Assembly: GCF_035582795.1 (NCBI RefSeq)
Contig: NC_134368.1
Location: 40,663,501 to 40,727,500, forward strand
Source: Mycteria americana
Lineage: Eukaryota > Chordata > Aves > Ciconiiformes > Ciconiidae
Direction of reading: 5' to 3'
Length of the DNA stretch: 64,000 bases
Shown: piece by piece, positions 48,601 to 62,643 of the stretch
Position numbering within the stretch: position 1 is the stretch's first letter
How the letters are laid out: every line of letters begins with the position of its first letter
Program-made: the position numbers and the translations under genes
The notes under the pieces: model-generated
The model's input: the letters and a program-made list of their open reading frames with translations, nothing else
What the model was told of the DNA's origin: nothing
Database searches by the model: none

Positions 48601-51600
48601 AAACCAGGACACTCATCTGTGTCTTAGTAGGTGGAAAGAAAGCAGCAGAAAGCAATGGGAAAGGTAGGGCTGTCAGGAAGAGAGGACACTGTTGCAAAGA
48701 GGATGTTACGGAGACAGGCACAAAGGTTCCTTAGTGGGGTCTATAGCTGAAGGCATACATCACCTTTAATGGGGGGAGCTAATTCAGGAGAAAAAGTGTG
48801 CGGCAGGTGGTGATGATGAAGGATGAAGATGATGACCATGACAATTTTACACCATGCTGTTCCTCTGTACACTTTTCATGAGAATTTGCTCCAACTCCCT
48901 ACTAGTAGTTCTTGTTTCTGATGCTATTAGCAATGATTGGAGTATGCTAAATAGATACAAATGTTGCACTCTGATAGGTTGATTTGTTGTTGAATAATGT
49001 TTACTGAATATTTAAATAACTATTATCAACTTTATTGTGCCTTTTGTTGTGTGTTTTGATTTTCTCTGGAACTAAGTAAATTTACAAAACAAGAGGTAAG
49101 GAACAGAGAGGGAAAGAGTGGTGATTCTTTTGCCAGTGGTAGTTGCTTCCCATAAGAACCTACCACAAAGCACATTTGATGACAATGGGACTGAATCTTC
49201 CAGTTGGGCATCCTCTGAAAGGAAAGAAATTCTGTGATCTGATCCAAGGTACAGTAAGTAGAGCTGGTAGGGAAGTTCACATGAACAGTGTACTACAGGT
49301 CTAAACTAAAACCTGAATGCAGATATGCCCTATGAAGAATAACTTGGTGGTGTTACAGAGACAGGTGAAATTCCAAAGTGGGGGTCAGGGAGGAGGCAGA
49401 GATCTCAGAGAATCACAAGTTGGACAGCTGAAGTTGCAGGCTCTGATTTCCTCACTCCTTATATGAGGGCTGTGACTGCATTCCTTGTTTCTCTCCACAG
49501 ACAAAAAGCAGTCACAGCTGAAGCTTGGAAGTAGGTTACTCCTGTCAGTGTGTGCTAGGTGTGATCTGAAAACGCCTGCTAGATCTGGACTCTGAAATTG
49601 CATGGTGCTTGTTTCCTGAATGATACCGGGGCTTACATGGAAATTAGGAGCTAATCTGTGTCAAGCATATCAGTTCTGGGTTTGAACAAGAGCCTACCAT
49701 AGAAATGCTATCTGCATAGGTCAAGCAGGGCAGTGCTCAGTGAGTCAGGCACTTCCGGTGTTTGGCAGCAACAGATTTTTATTGTGATTTTTAATCTAGA
49801 CATTTTGGTTATTTCTGTGTGCTTATATCTCTTTCTCAAGAAGAACGGAATTCATAACTAACACATATATTTGGTGGTTTTGTATTACAACCGTTCCTGG
49901 TGATTATAATCATGATTAAAGAGCTGTCCTGTTAAGCACTGTACAAAATATAATGAGGGACAGAGCTCTGAAGGATATAATATCAGAAAGGCAGAAGAAA
50001 AAGAGAAGAGGTGAAAAACCTTATCTTGTTTCAGTAGTAGAACAAGGAAAAGAACGTTTGTCTCGTTAGTCTAATGGCACTTGACGCTATGTTGCTGTGC
50101 TTTGTAATAGAATTGTTTATTCCCTTCACTGGTGCTGTGTGATGGTGATGGTATCATGATGCATCATTTAATTGTTTAACTTCTGTGTATAGTTTTTGCT
50201 ACTTTTTTTGCAAGGTAACTTGTTTTCAAATGTACTTTATTCTTCTAACAACTTCTGGCCCTTTTTGTGCTTACCTCTTTGGCAACTACAAAGTTTGCCG
50301 TCTCTGGCCTGATTCTGTAAAGTACTGAGTTCCGTTAACACTACTAACTCAAGCCTTAGCTCCTTCCAGGATCAAACCTTGTCTAACTGCAACATAAATG
50401 ATCTGAATTAAAGACTGTAATACAACAGTTGAATTACATTTCACTGACAAGTCAATCAAGTTGCAATTGTAGAAGTATTCAGCAGTGTAGAATTCTTAAT
50501 CTTTCTTGATGAATCATTAGAAATATTGATGTCTGCACTAATGTAAGTTCATAATCTGCTTTCTGAGGTCACCTTATCCAACTCTTCTAATATCATTATT
50601 TGCTCTGCTTATTAATAAAGAAATTGCATTCTCATGTATTTAACTTAAAAGTTGATAAGCATAGCCTGTAGATAGTGGAAGGAGCTGCCAATTCATTATT
50701 GTAAGAAGTGGAGAGTAGAGAATTATCAAGAGAAAATGCTTACACAGGTACCCAAAAGGAACATTTGGACACATCAGCTATATTAGCAGAGTTAATTGTT
50801 AAGCATGACCCAACTCCCTTCAGTCTAATTACACCAATCCCCAAATTCCATGAAAAAGCAACAACTGAGCAATACACAGCTGGAAGGAGGGCTTCAAATG
50901 CAGCTGTCTTGCTCTTTTTAACAGAGGATTAAAAAGATTCAAGAGATCATTATGATAAACAGAAACCTTTTCCTCATGTAAACTGTGGGGACAGTCTGCT
51001 TGCTCTCTGCTTTCTCATGAGTGTTCAGAGATAATGAGAACATGTAAATCTTTTCTCCAAAAACCCTATGTAAGGCAAAAACTGGCTTGTTACTGGGTAT
51101 AACAACTTTGTTCCTGAATGCCATATCGTTCATAGCTCAGCAAATTCAGTATTGCTCTGGTGACTCTAACTGAAAGCAGAACCTGTTATTTCATCATATC
51201 GGAATAGTTTTTCTGTAGACTTAAACTATTTTGTTTGAAATTACTTTTTTTGTTTCTCTTCCAAATGCTTCCTGCAAATTTTGTAAATCTCTTTAAAAAT
51301 GAAAAATACTGGGTTTTTTTGTTAAATTCTTATTTAAAAAGTACATTTCAACTGACTTATTACATGAGGTTTAGGACTAATATATTCGAAAACACTTTTT
51401 GTGGACTGATCTGAATCACATGTATATATATTAAATTGATTTCTGACTTTTTTTATATGACATATTCATTCAGCACGAGTAATTCCTGTTCCTTGACATT
51501 TCTGTTTTCTCTTGTCTGTAGAAAATCATATGGATATAACAAAAAAATACATTAATCATTTAAAATATTTTTAGCAAAACAAAGAATTCTGTTGCCAGGA

Positions 51601-54600
51601 AAAAAATATTTCATTAATCTTCTATTTGTCAGCATTCCTTTGTTTTGAGACTTCTCTTTTTAGAATATAAATACTATGTGTATTATACAGATATCCGGTA
51701 CTGAAATGGAACTGCTAGTGCAGTTGACAAAGAACTGGATTTTACTCAGCAAGAGCATTAAGTCAAGGTACTAGTCAAAAAGTAACCTGGCCTTTAAAGC
51801 ATCCTCAAACCCAAACATCTATAGACATGAGTTGAATATAGGAAAATTTGTCACAAGATTGCAAGCATGTCACCTTTGTATGACGAGTAGAATTTTCAAT
51901 CCAAGCTGTCTTAGTTTGTTGTCTAGTTCATGTGACAGTATTTGGCAAGGAATTACGGCATCCACTGACATGCAGAACTGGTGCTACTAACGGGGAGAAC
52001 TCCAAAGATGGAGCTGAAGTGCCCTTGTTCCTTTATGTACCTGATGATAATCTTGTGTAAGAATAGGCTGCATAAGTCTTCTCTTTTTTGCCTGATCCTG
52101 CATTAGAATATGATAACTTCCATTTAACACTGCAAGTTTTTTTAATCTCACTCAGTATAGAAATAAGATATCCTGTGTCCTTTGGGAAGATTGGCGGTCT
52201 GGCCTCTACAATCTGGAATCTCATCACAGTTTCCTGGAGCTTGTAGAGTTAAAAATGTACCATGTTGAACTTGACTTTACAACTTTGCTTGCCTGATGAG
52301 TTTTCTTGTCTGGCCTGATCTTGTCTTTTCATATGTACTATTTTACTATGATAGCGTACAACTGTCTTCTGGGATTCTTTCTATACTAGGATACAATGAT
52401 GACATAAAAAACCTAGATAAGTTAATTTTTATATCCTAGTAATGCTGAAATTTGAATAGAATCCTGCTTTGATTGTGATAGCTTATGTACTGCTCTCTTA
52501 CCAACCAAACTATTTTAACTTGACCTTCACTTAATAATTGCAAAAAACCCCATGCTGGTTCTCTTTAATTAATACCTGTATTTCCTCCTTGCTCTAAACT
52601 TTGTAGTAAAGTCTCATTCACAACTTAATAGGTCATAATACCTTCCAGATACCATAATCTGTGATGGAATACTAGGTAAAATGAAAGATATTTGATAGCA
52701 GAATTTATTATGATAAAATTCAGTTTTATTGTAAGTAGATATTTTGCAGTAATTTTGTCTTTATTCTTTGGTTGTTCAACCACAGTCAAATCTGATCCAG
52801 CTAAAAAGATGCTTTCAACATGCCTTCTTTCTTAGGAAATGTTGAAGTTGAAACCTTTAAGACTACTTACTAAACCTTTTCCTTTTTAAAAATTTAAATA
52901 ATAATTTGGAACAATTTTAATACCAGCTAGTATGTCTCATCCATGTAAACCACTTTCAATCTAGCAATTATCTACTTTGAACTGAAGGACATAATCCCTT
53001 ATTAGAAACGTATCAGCAGGGTGTGCAATTTCATAACTACTCCCTGCCAATTAATAGAAAAAGTCTTTCTACAATAGGAATTTTGTTTTGTTTAGAGAAA
53101 GGTAATTCCATTTGCTTGAGATTTCAAAATTTGATATCTTTCTAGTCCTAAATGAAACTATCTAAATTATTAGTAAAAAAACCAGACCCTCCTCTGGGAC
53201 AAAAAATCAGTCATTTTAGGGTTTCTAGAGTCATACTTAAGAAATACAGGACCCAAAAGCCCAAATGCTCTCACCTTTAATTTGAACTGTGCGTTTCTGC
53301 AAATTCTTCAGGACCCTGGAAGACTTCACTTTTGTCCTCCCATGTAGTCCACAAATGGGCTTCTCTGAATCCATGGATTTAGGAAACCTAGGGGTTTTTG
53401 TGCTGAGGGCTAATGGAGACCAATTTGTATAACTTTGATTAGAAACCAAAGGTTTCTGAACAAGCATGGTTCTGTCGGAAGTTTGTCAAGTGTTTCCACC
53501 AGGTGTTTTTCATTTGATGATTTAGAAAAATCTAAAGCAAATGTTTGTAGGATTTTCCTCTGTGGAGTTCAAAGAGTGGACTTTAAACTTGTATGCAGAA
53601 GGCTGCATTTGTTTCAGTTAGAACTGACTCTCACTGCACTCATTCGATCACATTTTAAGATCTAATCTTTGTTGTCTAAATTGTATTTCTCAGATCCACC
53701 CTGTGCAAGGAGGTAATGAGAAGCTGTGCAGTCCATGAGCACACCAGGAAATGAATTACGACTCAGAATCACAATTTCTCTTGTGCTTTTCCCTTCCTGT
53801 TGTGTGGGACTGTGGGACTACCCCACTGGTTTGTATGGAGCAGATTACTTGCTGTTGTTTAAATGGCCAAGTACTTTGGCTAGCAAGTATCAAAACCTCA
53901 CCCTCAAGCATGTATATGGGGAGAGAGAGGAAGAAGAATAATGAATATTCAACTTGATGAAAGATCACATTGCTAATAAGCTTATTCATGCAAAGTAATA
54001 TTCTGCTTATGGGGGCGATAAGAATATCTGTAAAGTATGGTTCCTTACTAATAGTAACAGAACCTACCTTTGATCTGATATTCCATACTGTCATTCCAGT
54101 GATCCAATATTCCAATCAAGGTATTCTTTATTTTGCAAAGACTGCAGCTCAAACATGAAAAACATTTCTCTTGAAATTATTTCTTCATGCCTAGGACTAA
54201 ATGTATTGGTTGTAGTATCTTACTATCTAACATGTCATGTCAATTTTGGTTCTGAATGATACATTACTTTCTTTGTAATTAAATTAAATATGAGAACTAA
54301 CACTTTCATACATCTCTTTAAGCATTTTCCTTATCTCCATAAGCACAGTCAATAAAAAGTCATAGCAATGTATGCGTTTCTCCAATAGTACAAGGAAAAA
54401 ACATTCCAGAACTAAAGTAGCAAAAGAGTACATTCTATAGAAGACAACCTTGATTTTTTGACAGTTACTTGCTGCCAACCCAGGCTAAGCAACAGGTTTA
54501 AAAGAATCCCAGATTACTCTGTATTCAAAGGCCGTATTTCAAAATGAAGTGAAATTAGATAGTTCTTTTGTTTGCTTTGTAAATGTAAAAAACCTTTGTT

Positions 54601-56082
54601 TGCTTTGTTGGCATGTATATGTTGGAAAGCATTAAGCCAACATGATAATCCCAGAAACATACCTGCCTTGGTGCATGTCACGTTGCACTGGACATGAAAA
54701 TTATGCTTGATCCAGAAAAATAAACATCTTAAAAGAGAACAGCTGATTTTCAGCTGCTGGACTTTACTAAAAGCTTACCCTAAAGGTGACCTCTAAAGAT
54801 TTAGCAAAATATACATTGGAACAGGTAGAAAACTTTCCATTCTACTAATAAATGTGCTGCAACTTCAGCTAAGGTCTGTGTGAGTTACATGATTTTATAG
54901 GCACAGTTGGGCCCTTCTAAACACAATAAAATATAAAATAGAAGGTCAATAGTAAGATTTGCGTTCCTGGATAAATATAATTATTCTTATAGGAAAAAAT
55001 GTGCATGCTATAGAAGTCTAGGCATAGATTTACGCAGGTTTGTTTATCTTTATTCAGATCCTGGCCTACATATACTACTTGGCAACAGGAAACAAACTGA
55101 TTGATTTCCATGGGAGGAAAATGCCATTTTTTTCCTTTTACGGAACAAATATGTAAGCAAACTCTGCTTTATATGACTAGTATTACCCCCAAATCAACAT
55201 CAGATTTAGTGAGGTCAAGATTATTTTTTATGCAGTGTGCATGCATTCAGATATGCAATCTGCATATTCACTTCCAGATAAATTTTTGAGAATGCCAAGG
55301 AAGTACTAATTCAGAGCTGATTACCCATTGCATACGTAAGAGCTGATGGACTAAGCAGCAAGTGTCAATACCACATTTCAGGGTTTTTAATCACCCAATA
55401 ACAAAGAAATATATTGACATAAAGTGATACACCAGCCTCGTCCTTCTTGCAGTGATTAAGCACAATTGGCCTTGTATTTTCTGACTTCTTTGTAATAAAA
55501 TGCAAAACCAGTCTGAACTAGAAGAAAAACTCAGGGTCTAATTAACTGCCGATTTTTAGTAAAGCTTGATTAGTTCTAGTCAGTGGAATCTTTTATTGAC
55601 TTTGTGAGGGCTGAGAAAGGAACTTTGTCACATCCATCAGAGTTAACATGAAGAAAGAGAGATTATTATCTCTTTGGACTCAGTTCGGTTTTGGCTTTCG
55701 CTCTTGTTTCCCAAACCTTTGTTTGAAGCTCAGATGGAAGAAGAGAACTGAATTAAGTGAACAAAGGGAGGCCAGTATTAAATCCAGAGAAGTGTGTGAT
55801 TGCCAGTGTTCCTGTGAGCTTGATTGTTGTAGGTGATGAGAGCATAACTGGACATCTAAGCAGCTACTCCCACAGAGGGGATACTAGTTTTGATTTTTCT
55901 TCACATTCTTCTGAGTGGGAGAGGCTCTCAGAAGAGACAACAGATTCTGTTCCAGAAAGCCCATAGGCACCCTGCATGGAGGCTTACATCTCACTATTTC
56001 TCTTTGACAGTATGCATATTCCTGATGGAAACATTTTGATATAAAAACTCCCTTGCGCATGGAAGCTTTCTTCTAAGAAGCG

Positions 56083-56120
56083 TTTTTATATTGTGAAAAA
56101 TGGATTTTACAATATAAAAA
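56083..56120. repeat. AT-rich hairpin with a competing third arm
   Basis: TTTTTATATTGT (56083-56094) and ACAATATAAAAA (56109-56120) pair perfectly over 12 bp, extendable by a G-T and three A-T pairs to a 6-nt loop. A third copy of the arm, ATATAAAAAC at 56039-56048, could pair instead with GTTTTTATAT at 56082-56091. The structure is visible; a role is not. Confidence 0.7.
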
Positions 56121-59100
56121 GCACTTAAACTAACAGTCCACTTTAACTTGCCTCATAATGTTTTATTGGACTCATGAGGGCATGTTACTGTGCATAGTAG
56201 TTTGCACACTCTCAGCATCCATGGAGTTTTCTTCAAAGCATCATCTTTGTGACTGAGAAATGAAATGAATAATGTAACAGCCCTCTCCCTAGCTTTCATG
56301 TCTGAGACTCATTTATATACACATATACTGACTAGATATGTAGTCTGAGGCAGAATTTTCAATCAGAGGATACCTCTGGATTATTTCTGAGAGTGATTCA
56401 AATTGGTGATAGAAAGAAAAACATACATTAAGGGGAGAGAAGGGTGAAAGAATGACTGGAGAGAAGGAGATGGTAGTAATATAAAAATATTTATCTTTCC
56501 ATTTTAAAAAGTATGATAAAACAGAAAATATTTTGCTATTGCATACATTTTCACAGCAATGAAGTATGGTGTTCTGAAACATCAGAAGAAAAATATTTTT
56601 TGTAGGATTGTTACTTTCTTATCATGATAGACTAGTTTTAGCTAGAAATAGCTTTATACGTTCACTTATTTAATATAGCAAATTTTGTACTAAGTTCTCG
56701 TACTTTTGGCATTCCAGGCATGAAAGCGTATGTCCTCAATCTGTTTGGTGACTGAATGGCACAGAGGTTGTTAATAGTGCACAGGCACCTTCATTTAGAC
56801 AATAGAGTGATAAATCTTCAGGTTCTCTTGCGCATTTCCTAGCAAACAGAGGCTTTGAGTAATGTCCCAAATAAGGTTACTTCTGTTGCTTGTATTCACA
56901 TATATCTGTATTTCAATTTCAAATGTACATTTCTTTAAAAAATAGGGAAGCTGGTTTTTAAAACCTAAATAGTAACTTTGTATGTAGATCTAATTGTAAT
57001 AAAATGTATGGAAATGTAAACTTTTATTTATCATATTGTATTAAAAGCAACTGACAGTATTTTCCTATTGATTTATTCCATTTAGTTCAAAATCATGAAG
57101 CTCTACAAATATTGCATATTATTTACACACTATTAGAACTAGCTTGGTTTCCTTACTTGATAAATGCTTGCGTATTCTCACCATTGATACTATGCATGTT
57201 CATTTAATATCTACTGATAGAAATAGTGGTGATAGCTCCATGAAATTGCTTTCTACCTAAGAGATTGTTTATGCAAATCTTCTCTGAAAGTGAACACAAA
57301 AAAATAAATTATTGTAACTGACCAAAATTCATCCAAACCACAAGACACTGATGGAGAAACAACTAGTCAGAAGGTCACAGTAGAAATATTTTCCAAATAA
57401 AATAGCTTCACCCATCTCACTGGATGGGAAACTTAATAGGACTTTGAATTCCTAGGTGTTCCTTTTGTTTACATGGCAGATTCATACCTAGGTTTCTAAT
57501 ATACTGCCTGGTAATTTTATTTTGTGAGATATAAAGTAAATAGGCTGAGTATAGAATGTAAAATTATTCAGACTAACAAAGGAATAATGAGAGAAGTGTT
57601 AACTAGCAGAAGAACATCCTGCCTTTTTCAGATTTAGATATACCTAGGTAAATATGGTTAAAAAATACTACCTCATATTTGACTGGTAAGAACTTACCAG
57701 TTTTTAACTTAATTTTTCTATTATATAAAATAAGTTGAATGATACTGCTAAACAAGATATTTTTCTGTGCATGAAATCTAGGAGAGAGTGTCCTGCAGAA
57801 TTCAAAACTGGTACAAAAGAAATGTCTTTTATTAGGCGAGATAACGTAAGAGAATGAACATTCATACATTCAGAAGTCATATATACTTTTATTTACTCTG
57901 ACACAGAGATAAAATGATTTGGTATTATGAGCTGCATACTAACGTTTTCAATACAAAAGATGTCAGAGTACAACAGTGATTCCATGCTGGCTTTACGAGT
58001 CATGAACCCTTTATGTTTCAGTCTGTGAACACAAAGAAGCTGTGAAACTGCATCCAGTTATATTTGCAAATGCATTTTATTGGAGGAAGGTGAATATTGA
58101 AAGAATTTTTCAGTCTAATTCAAAGGAATTTACTTGTCCAATTCCCATCCTCTTACAATACAACATTAAACAACAAGAACTAGAACCTGTAATATCAGAT
58201 AGCGGTAGACATTAGATATGACTGATATGATGTACTGCAAACATCATTACCTATTTTCCTATCTTAAATAGTAATAAAAGGGAATAGGGAAAAAGCTGTT
58301 TCCTTGTAAACTTCTTCACATCTTGCATGTGTCCCTTTGCAGGAGGCCACTTGGTTGGAAAGTCTACCAAAACCAAGTTTTTGTGATTTAGTTAAATCCA
58401 AACATGAACCTTTCAAGTCATCTCTACGTTTTATGGTGACATAATATTTTTGCACACTGAAAAGATTTAGGTAAAAGAGCTTAATAACATGTTTTCCCAT
58501 TGAAGAAAGAGGTTAGTAAATCTAAAATAAAGACAGGAGAGATCGAAAGAATCATGAAGACTAAACTCCCCCTCTGAGAATTAGATTTGTATTTGCTTTA
58601 TGTGTCTCTTACCTTACCCCCCCCACCAAAAAAAAAACCCCAAAACCCCCTCGAAACTAGTAACTATTTATAGGCACATAGCAAATAGCTCACTTCAAAC
58701 CTATTTCTCCTTGCTTGAATTCTTTGACCTTCCTTACCAAACTTCAGTTTCTGCACTGACTGGAACCTCTAAAATCCCGTTAAAAATACACAGAACAGAT
58801 ACAGGCACTAGAGGGAGACATGAGCACGTGAACTTAACCGGTGTATTAACATCATAATGTTTACGTGTTGTGAGAAATTACTATATAGACCAGATGAAAC
58901 ATTAGTTCTGAAGGAGGTCTTTAAATACAAACACTCTAAGGGTTTAATGTGTGATCAGTAATGATTTTGAGAGCTCTAAAGAGTATTTTAAGATCCCCTC
59001 CAAATTTAAATCAAGTTGCTTACTACTGAGTTATGTTTTCACTAACATGTCAGCAGTTAGAAGTATTCTTTCAAATACACTACAGTACACTGTTTGTAAA

Positions 59101-62100
59101 CTTTAACACTTAGAAAAATGCAAGGTAAAGAGAGCATATTATTGCAAGGTCCTTTACAAGCTCTCCTGTTTAAATCTGCCTGTATACCTATTTCTGTATA
59201 CAAACTTATTTCTGGTCTAGGCACTATCTGAGAAGGGATATAGACTGATGCTAGACAAATATGTAACATTCAGTTTGAGATTTTATCATAGATGAAAACT
59301 TTTTATTTTCTTTTGCAGAGTATATTTAGAAGTGAAAGATACAAGTTTTCATGTAGGTTTATGTTTTAATATAAAATGTCACCATCTGGTTTTTATTTTT
59401 ATTTTTATAAGCTTGTTTGGTAAAGAAGAGTATAATAAATCCATTGTATTATTATTATTGTAATTATAAATATTTTTAGTTATTTAAGAGATCACTTTAC
59501 ATCCAACCGTCTGTCCTACAAATGTTTTAGACACCAGGAACATGCACTGTTTGTTAGAACCTAATCTTTATCTGGTAAAGCAATCAGTTAAGATCCAGAC
59601 ATTTTGTGACCTGTAATGGGATATTGAAAGATACATACAATTTGTTTGTGCAAGCCATCTGTATAAAATCAGGATGTTTGCCCAAAGATATGCTCAAATC
59701 AGATATTCTTCTCAGCCATATTCAACTGTTTGGGAGTAATATACTGCTTTCTCTGCTTTTCCTAATTCCATTGCCAACAATGATTTGTGCATATAGAATA
59801 TGGTTCATACACAGCCTTTTAAATCTTTAGTACGTTTTGCTGTAGTTATTTGATATTTTTCAGGGTAACAAAAATATAGTTTGCTGATATATTATCCATG
59901 TTAAATTTTTACATAAAACAGTGTCGGTAGGCAGCATTGCCCCATGAAACAATGTGGCTTGGGAACTATGTGCTTTAAAGAGAAATTTAACTCTTACTGC
60001 TAGCCCTGTCTCCAGCTTTGGATAATTTCTTAATGCGCTCTCAGAGAAGATTGTCATAATACTTCTGTCTTAATTTCCAAGAAAGCAATTTCTGTGTTCT
60101 CTCTGGATAATGCTAGTTTACCGGTTCTTGAGATAACATCCCTCAAGCTCAAAAATGATTACTTGAAAGTAAATAGTTTATTCATGTACCACATATCAGC
60201 TGTCACTCAGAAAAACAAAGAAAAGAAAGCAAAGAAAACAAAAGAAGAAAGCTGGAGGGGGCATAATAGGAAGATGTGCTTTTCCCATCTATAATGTGCA
60301 CTTTTGCCTGTATGTGTGTGACATTTTAATTACCAAGATATGTTCTATTAATTTAGTTATAGGTGAGACATTGCACATAAGTTTATTTGTCTATCATTAT
60401 AGTATAAGGAAGTCTTTTTCAACAAATTGGAAAAGTAAATGAATAGATTCCCACTCTTACTCTGTCTCACCTAGATATGCAGTGGTCACCATAGGTCAGA
60501 AAACAAATAGTCCAAGACTCTCACTAAAATATTGACAGCACATCTTCTCTCTATTTCTGTAGTGGCAAAGTGGGGCTAATAATATGTATGTCTTTTAACT
60601 ATGAGTAGTCAGCAATTAATGTCTTTACAACATTTTGCAGTTGTCAAAGCCCTGGCCATTAGAAATGTTTTAATCAACTTAAGAAATAGACTATGAAGAT
60701 ATATACTATAAAGTATTTTCTAGGTCATTGAATTGTCATTTTAATAAGGTAATCTTTTTATATTCAAAATATATACATAGACAAATACATATATTGATGT
60801 TCTTATTTATATATAAAGTAGTTGCTGGCAAGATCATAATGTAAAGCTGATGTTGATTTTTTGCAGTCCCTTTTTCAGTAGTGTAATATTTTTGGTTGAT
60901 ATTTCCCTACAAAAGGTATTTCTAATTATTCAATTAGAAAGCAAGAATAAGAACCATGAAGAAAGGCTCAGAATGAGGTAAAACCATTCAATAGGCATTA
61001 AAAAAACCCAGTAGAATAAAAGACTACAAGCCTGGTGTATTTTATTAGAGTCAGAGTCTACACGCCTGAGGAAAAACATCATATGAATAATTGTTAGGCT
61101 TTTGCATACTTGTGTTTATTCCTGTCATTGCCTGTAAAACACTAACTTATAAGAGTGTGAGATCTACTTCATGTTCTTAGTACAAAGGAGCTTTTCCAAA
61201 GAATCCACTCTGTGCACCCAGAATGTAGATACTTTTGTCAGAAGGAATAGAAATATAAGTAAAAAGAGTTAAGATATGTAAAATACTAACTAGATAATGC
61301 ATTAGGTTTCCAGCATCCTACGTGAGCTGGTGTATACGATCATTCATACATTCATCCTGTATCCTGATCACCACTGAATTATTTATAAATTGTGACATCA
61401 TCAGTAGGAGACACTAAGAATCATTTCCCTTCAGTAAATGGGTAGCCAGGCTTCTCCCCTAGGGTAGCAGTTCAAGTTACTGCTTGGTATTACACAAAAT
61501 GCAGGATTGAACCTGTTGTTCTCTGTCCAGGCAAGTTCTCTAGTTGTGCCATTTGGGGAGTCTTTCATACTTCCTACTTTGTAAAAAAAGACCTTCATAA
61601 ACAGATGACCACCATTAGGAAACCAAATTTGGGATGTTTTTGATGAAAACCACAACTGAAGGGAAGTGGTTATTTCCAGTCAGGCTAGGTAACTAAACCT
61701 TACTCTTTGCTGCCTTTCATTCCCAGCTCCATATCGGGTCCTTATGATGTTTTCATATGTTCTTAATTCATATTGTGCATTACATGAGAAGCTCAAATGT
61801 CTAGTTTGGGGTTCAGAATTTAACCTCCATGCATTTCCATTAATCTTTTTACCTTGTGTCTTCCATACCATAAATTTGATTACCTATGTTTTCATTTTCA
61901 AATTATTCAACTATCATAGAAAGCATCTCAGCTAATACTAGAATACATCTCAGTAATAATTAAAAACTATTTAACAGATACATAACAATCATCATGGTAA
62001 AAATCTACTGTGTTCAGTGGAAATAACTTCTATATCTTTGAAAGAAAATATCCTCCATCTTTGAAAGTATGTGTTTGCTGTTGATCTAACGCTGTACAAA

Positions 62101-62610
62101 TGAAGGCTTCACAAGAGCAGGGCTGGGTTGCTGGGGTTTTTCATTCATTCTTTTCTGAAGAGACATGAAAAATGGAAAGCTTCTTTAACAAATACATTCA
62201 TTATACTTCTGATTAAAATAAATGAAAACAGTTTAACTGTGCTCTCTGAATTAGAAGCAACTTCTATAGCATCAACAATTCTCCCAGTGACAGTTTTTGC
62301 ACTAAGATAAGTATAGTATACTAGGATCCTAGTATTTTCACTAGGAGATGCATTCACACAGATACATTATAAAGACTCTATGACAAATATCTGCAGTTGA
62401 TTTCTGCAATTATGATTACAGTATGCACTAACACAGTGTGCATCTCACTAATCTGCCCTATCAGTTCTGGGAAATTCTAATAGCATTGCAAATATTTTGC
62501 CCAGATGCCTCTGAACACTCACTGGATGTTCAGGTGACTTAAGTTTACTCTATGGTTAACTAACTGGACTTAATATATTGCTTTATTATAACTTAATGAT
62601 TGGAAAGATG

Positions 62611-62643
62611 CTTCATAGTAATTGTAATTACTTCATAGTAATT
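62611..62643. repeat. Short tandem duplication
   Basis: CTTCATAGTAATT occurs twice (62611-62623 and 62631-62643), separated by GTAATTA. The second copy together with the spacer contains the palindrome GTAATTAC at both ends. Confidence 0.7.
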
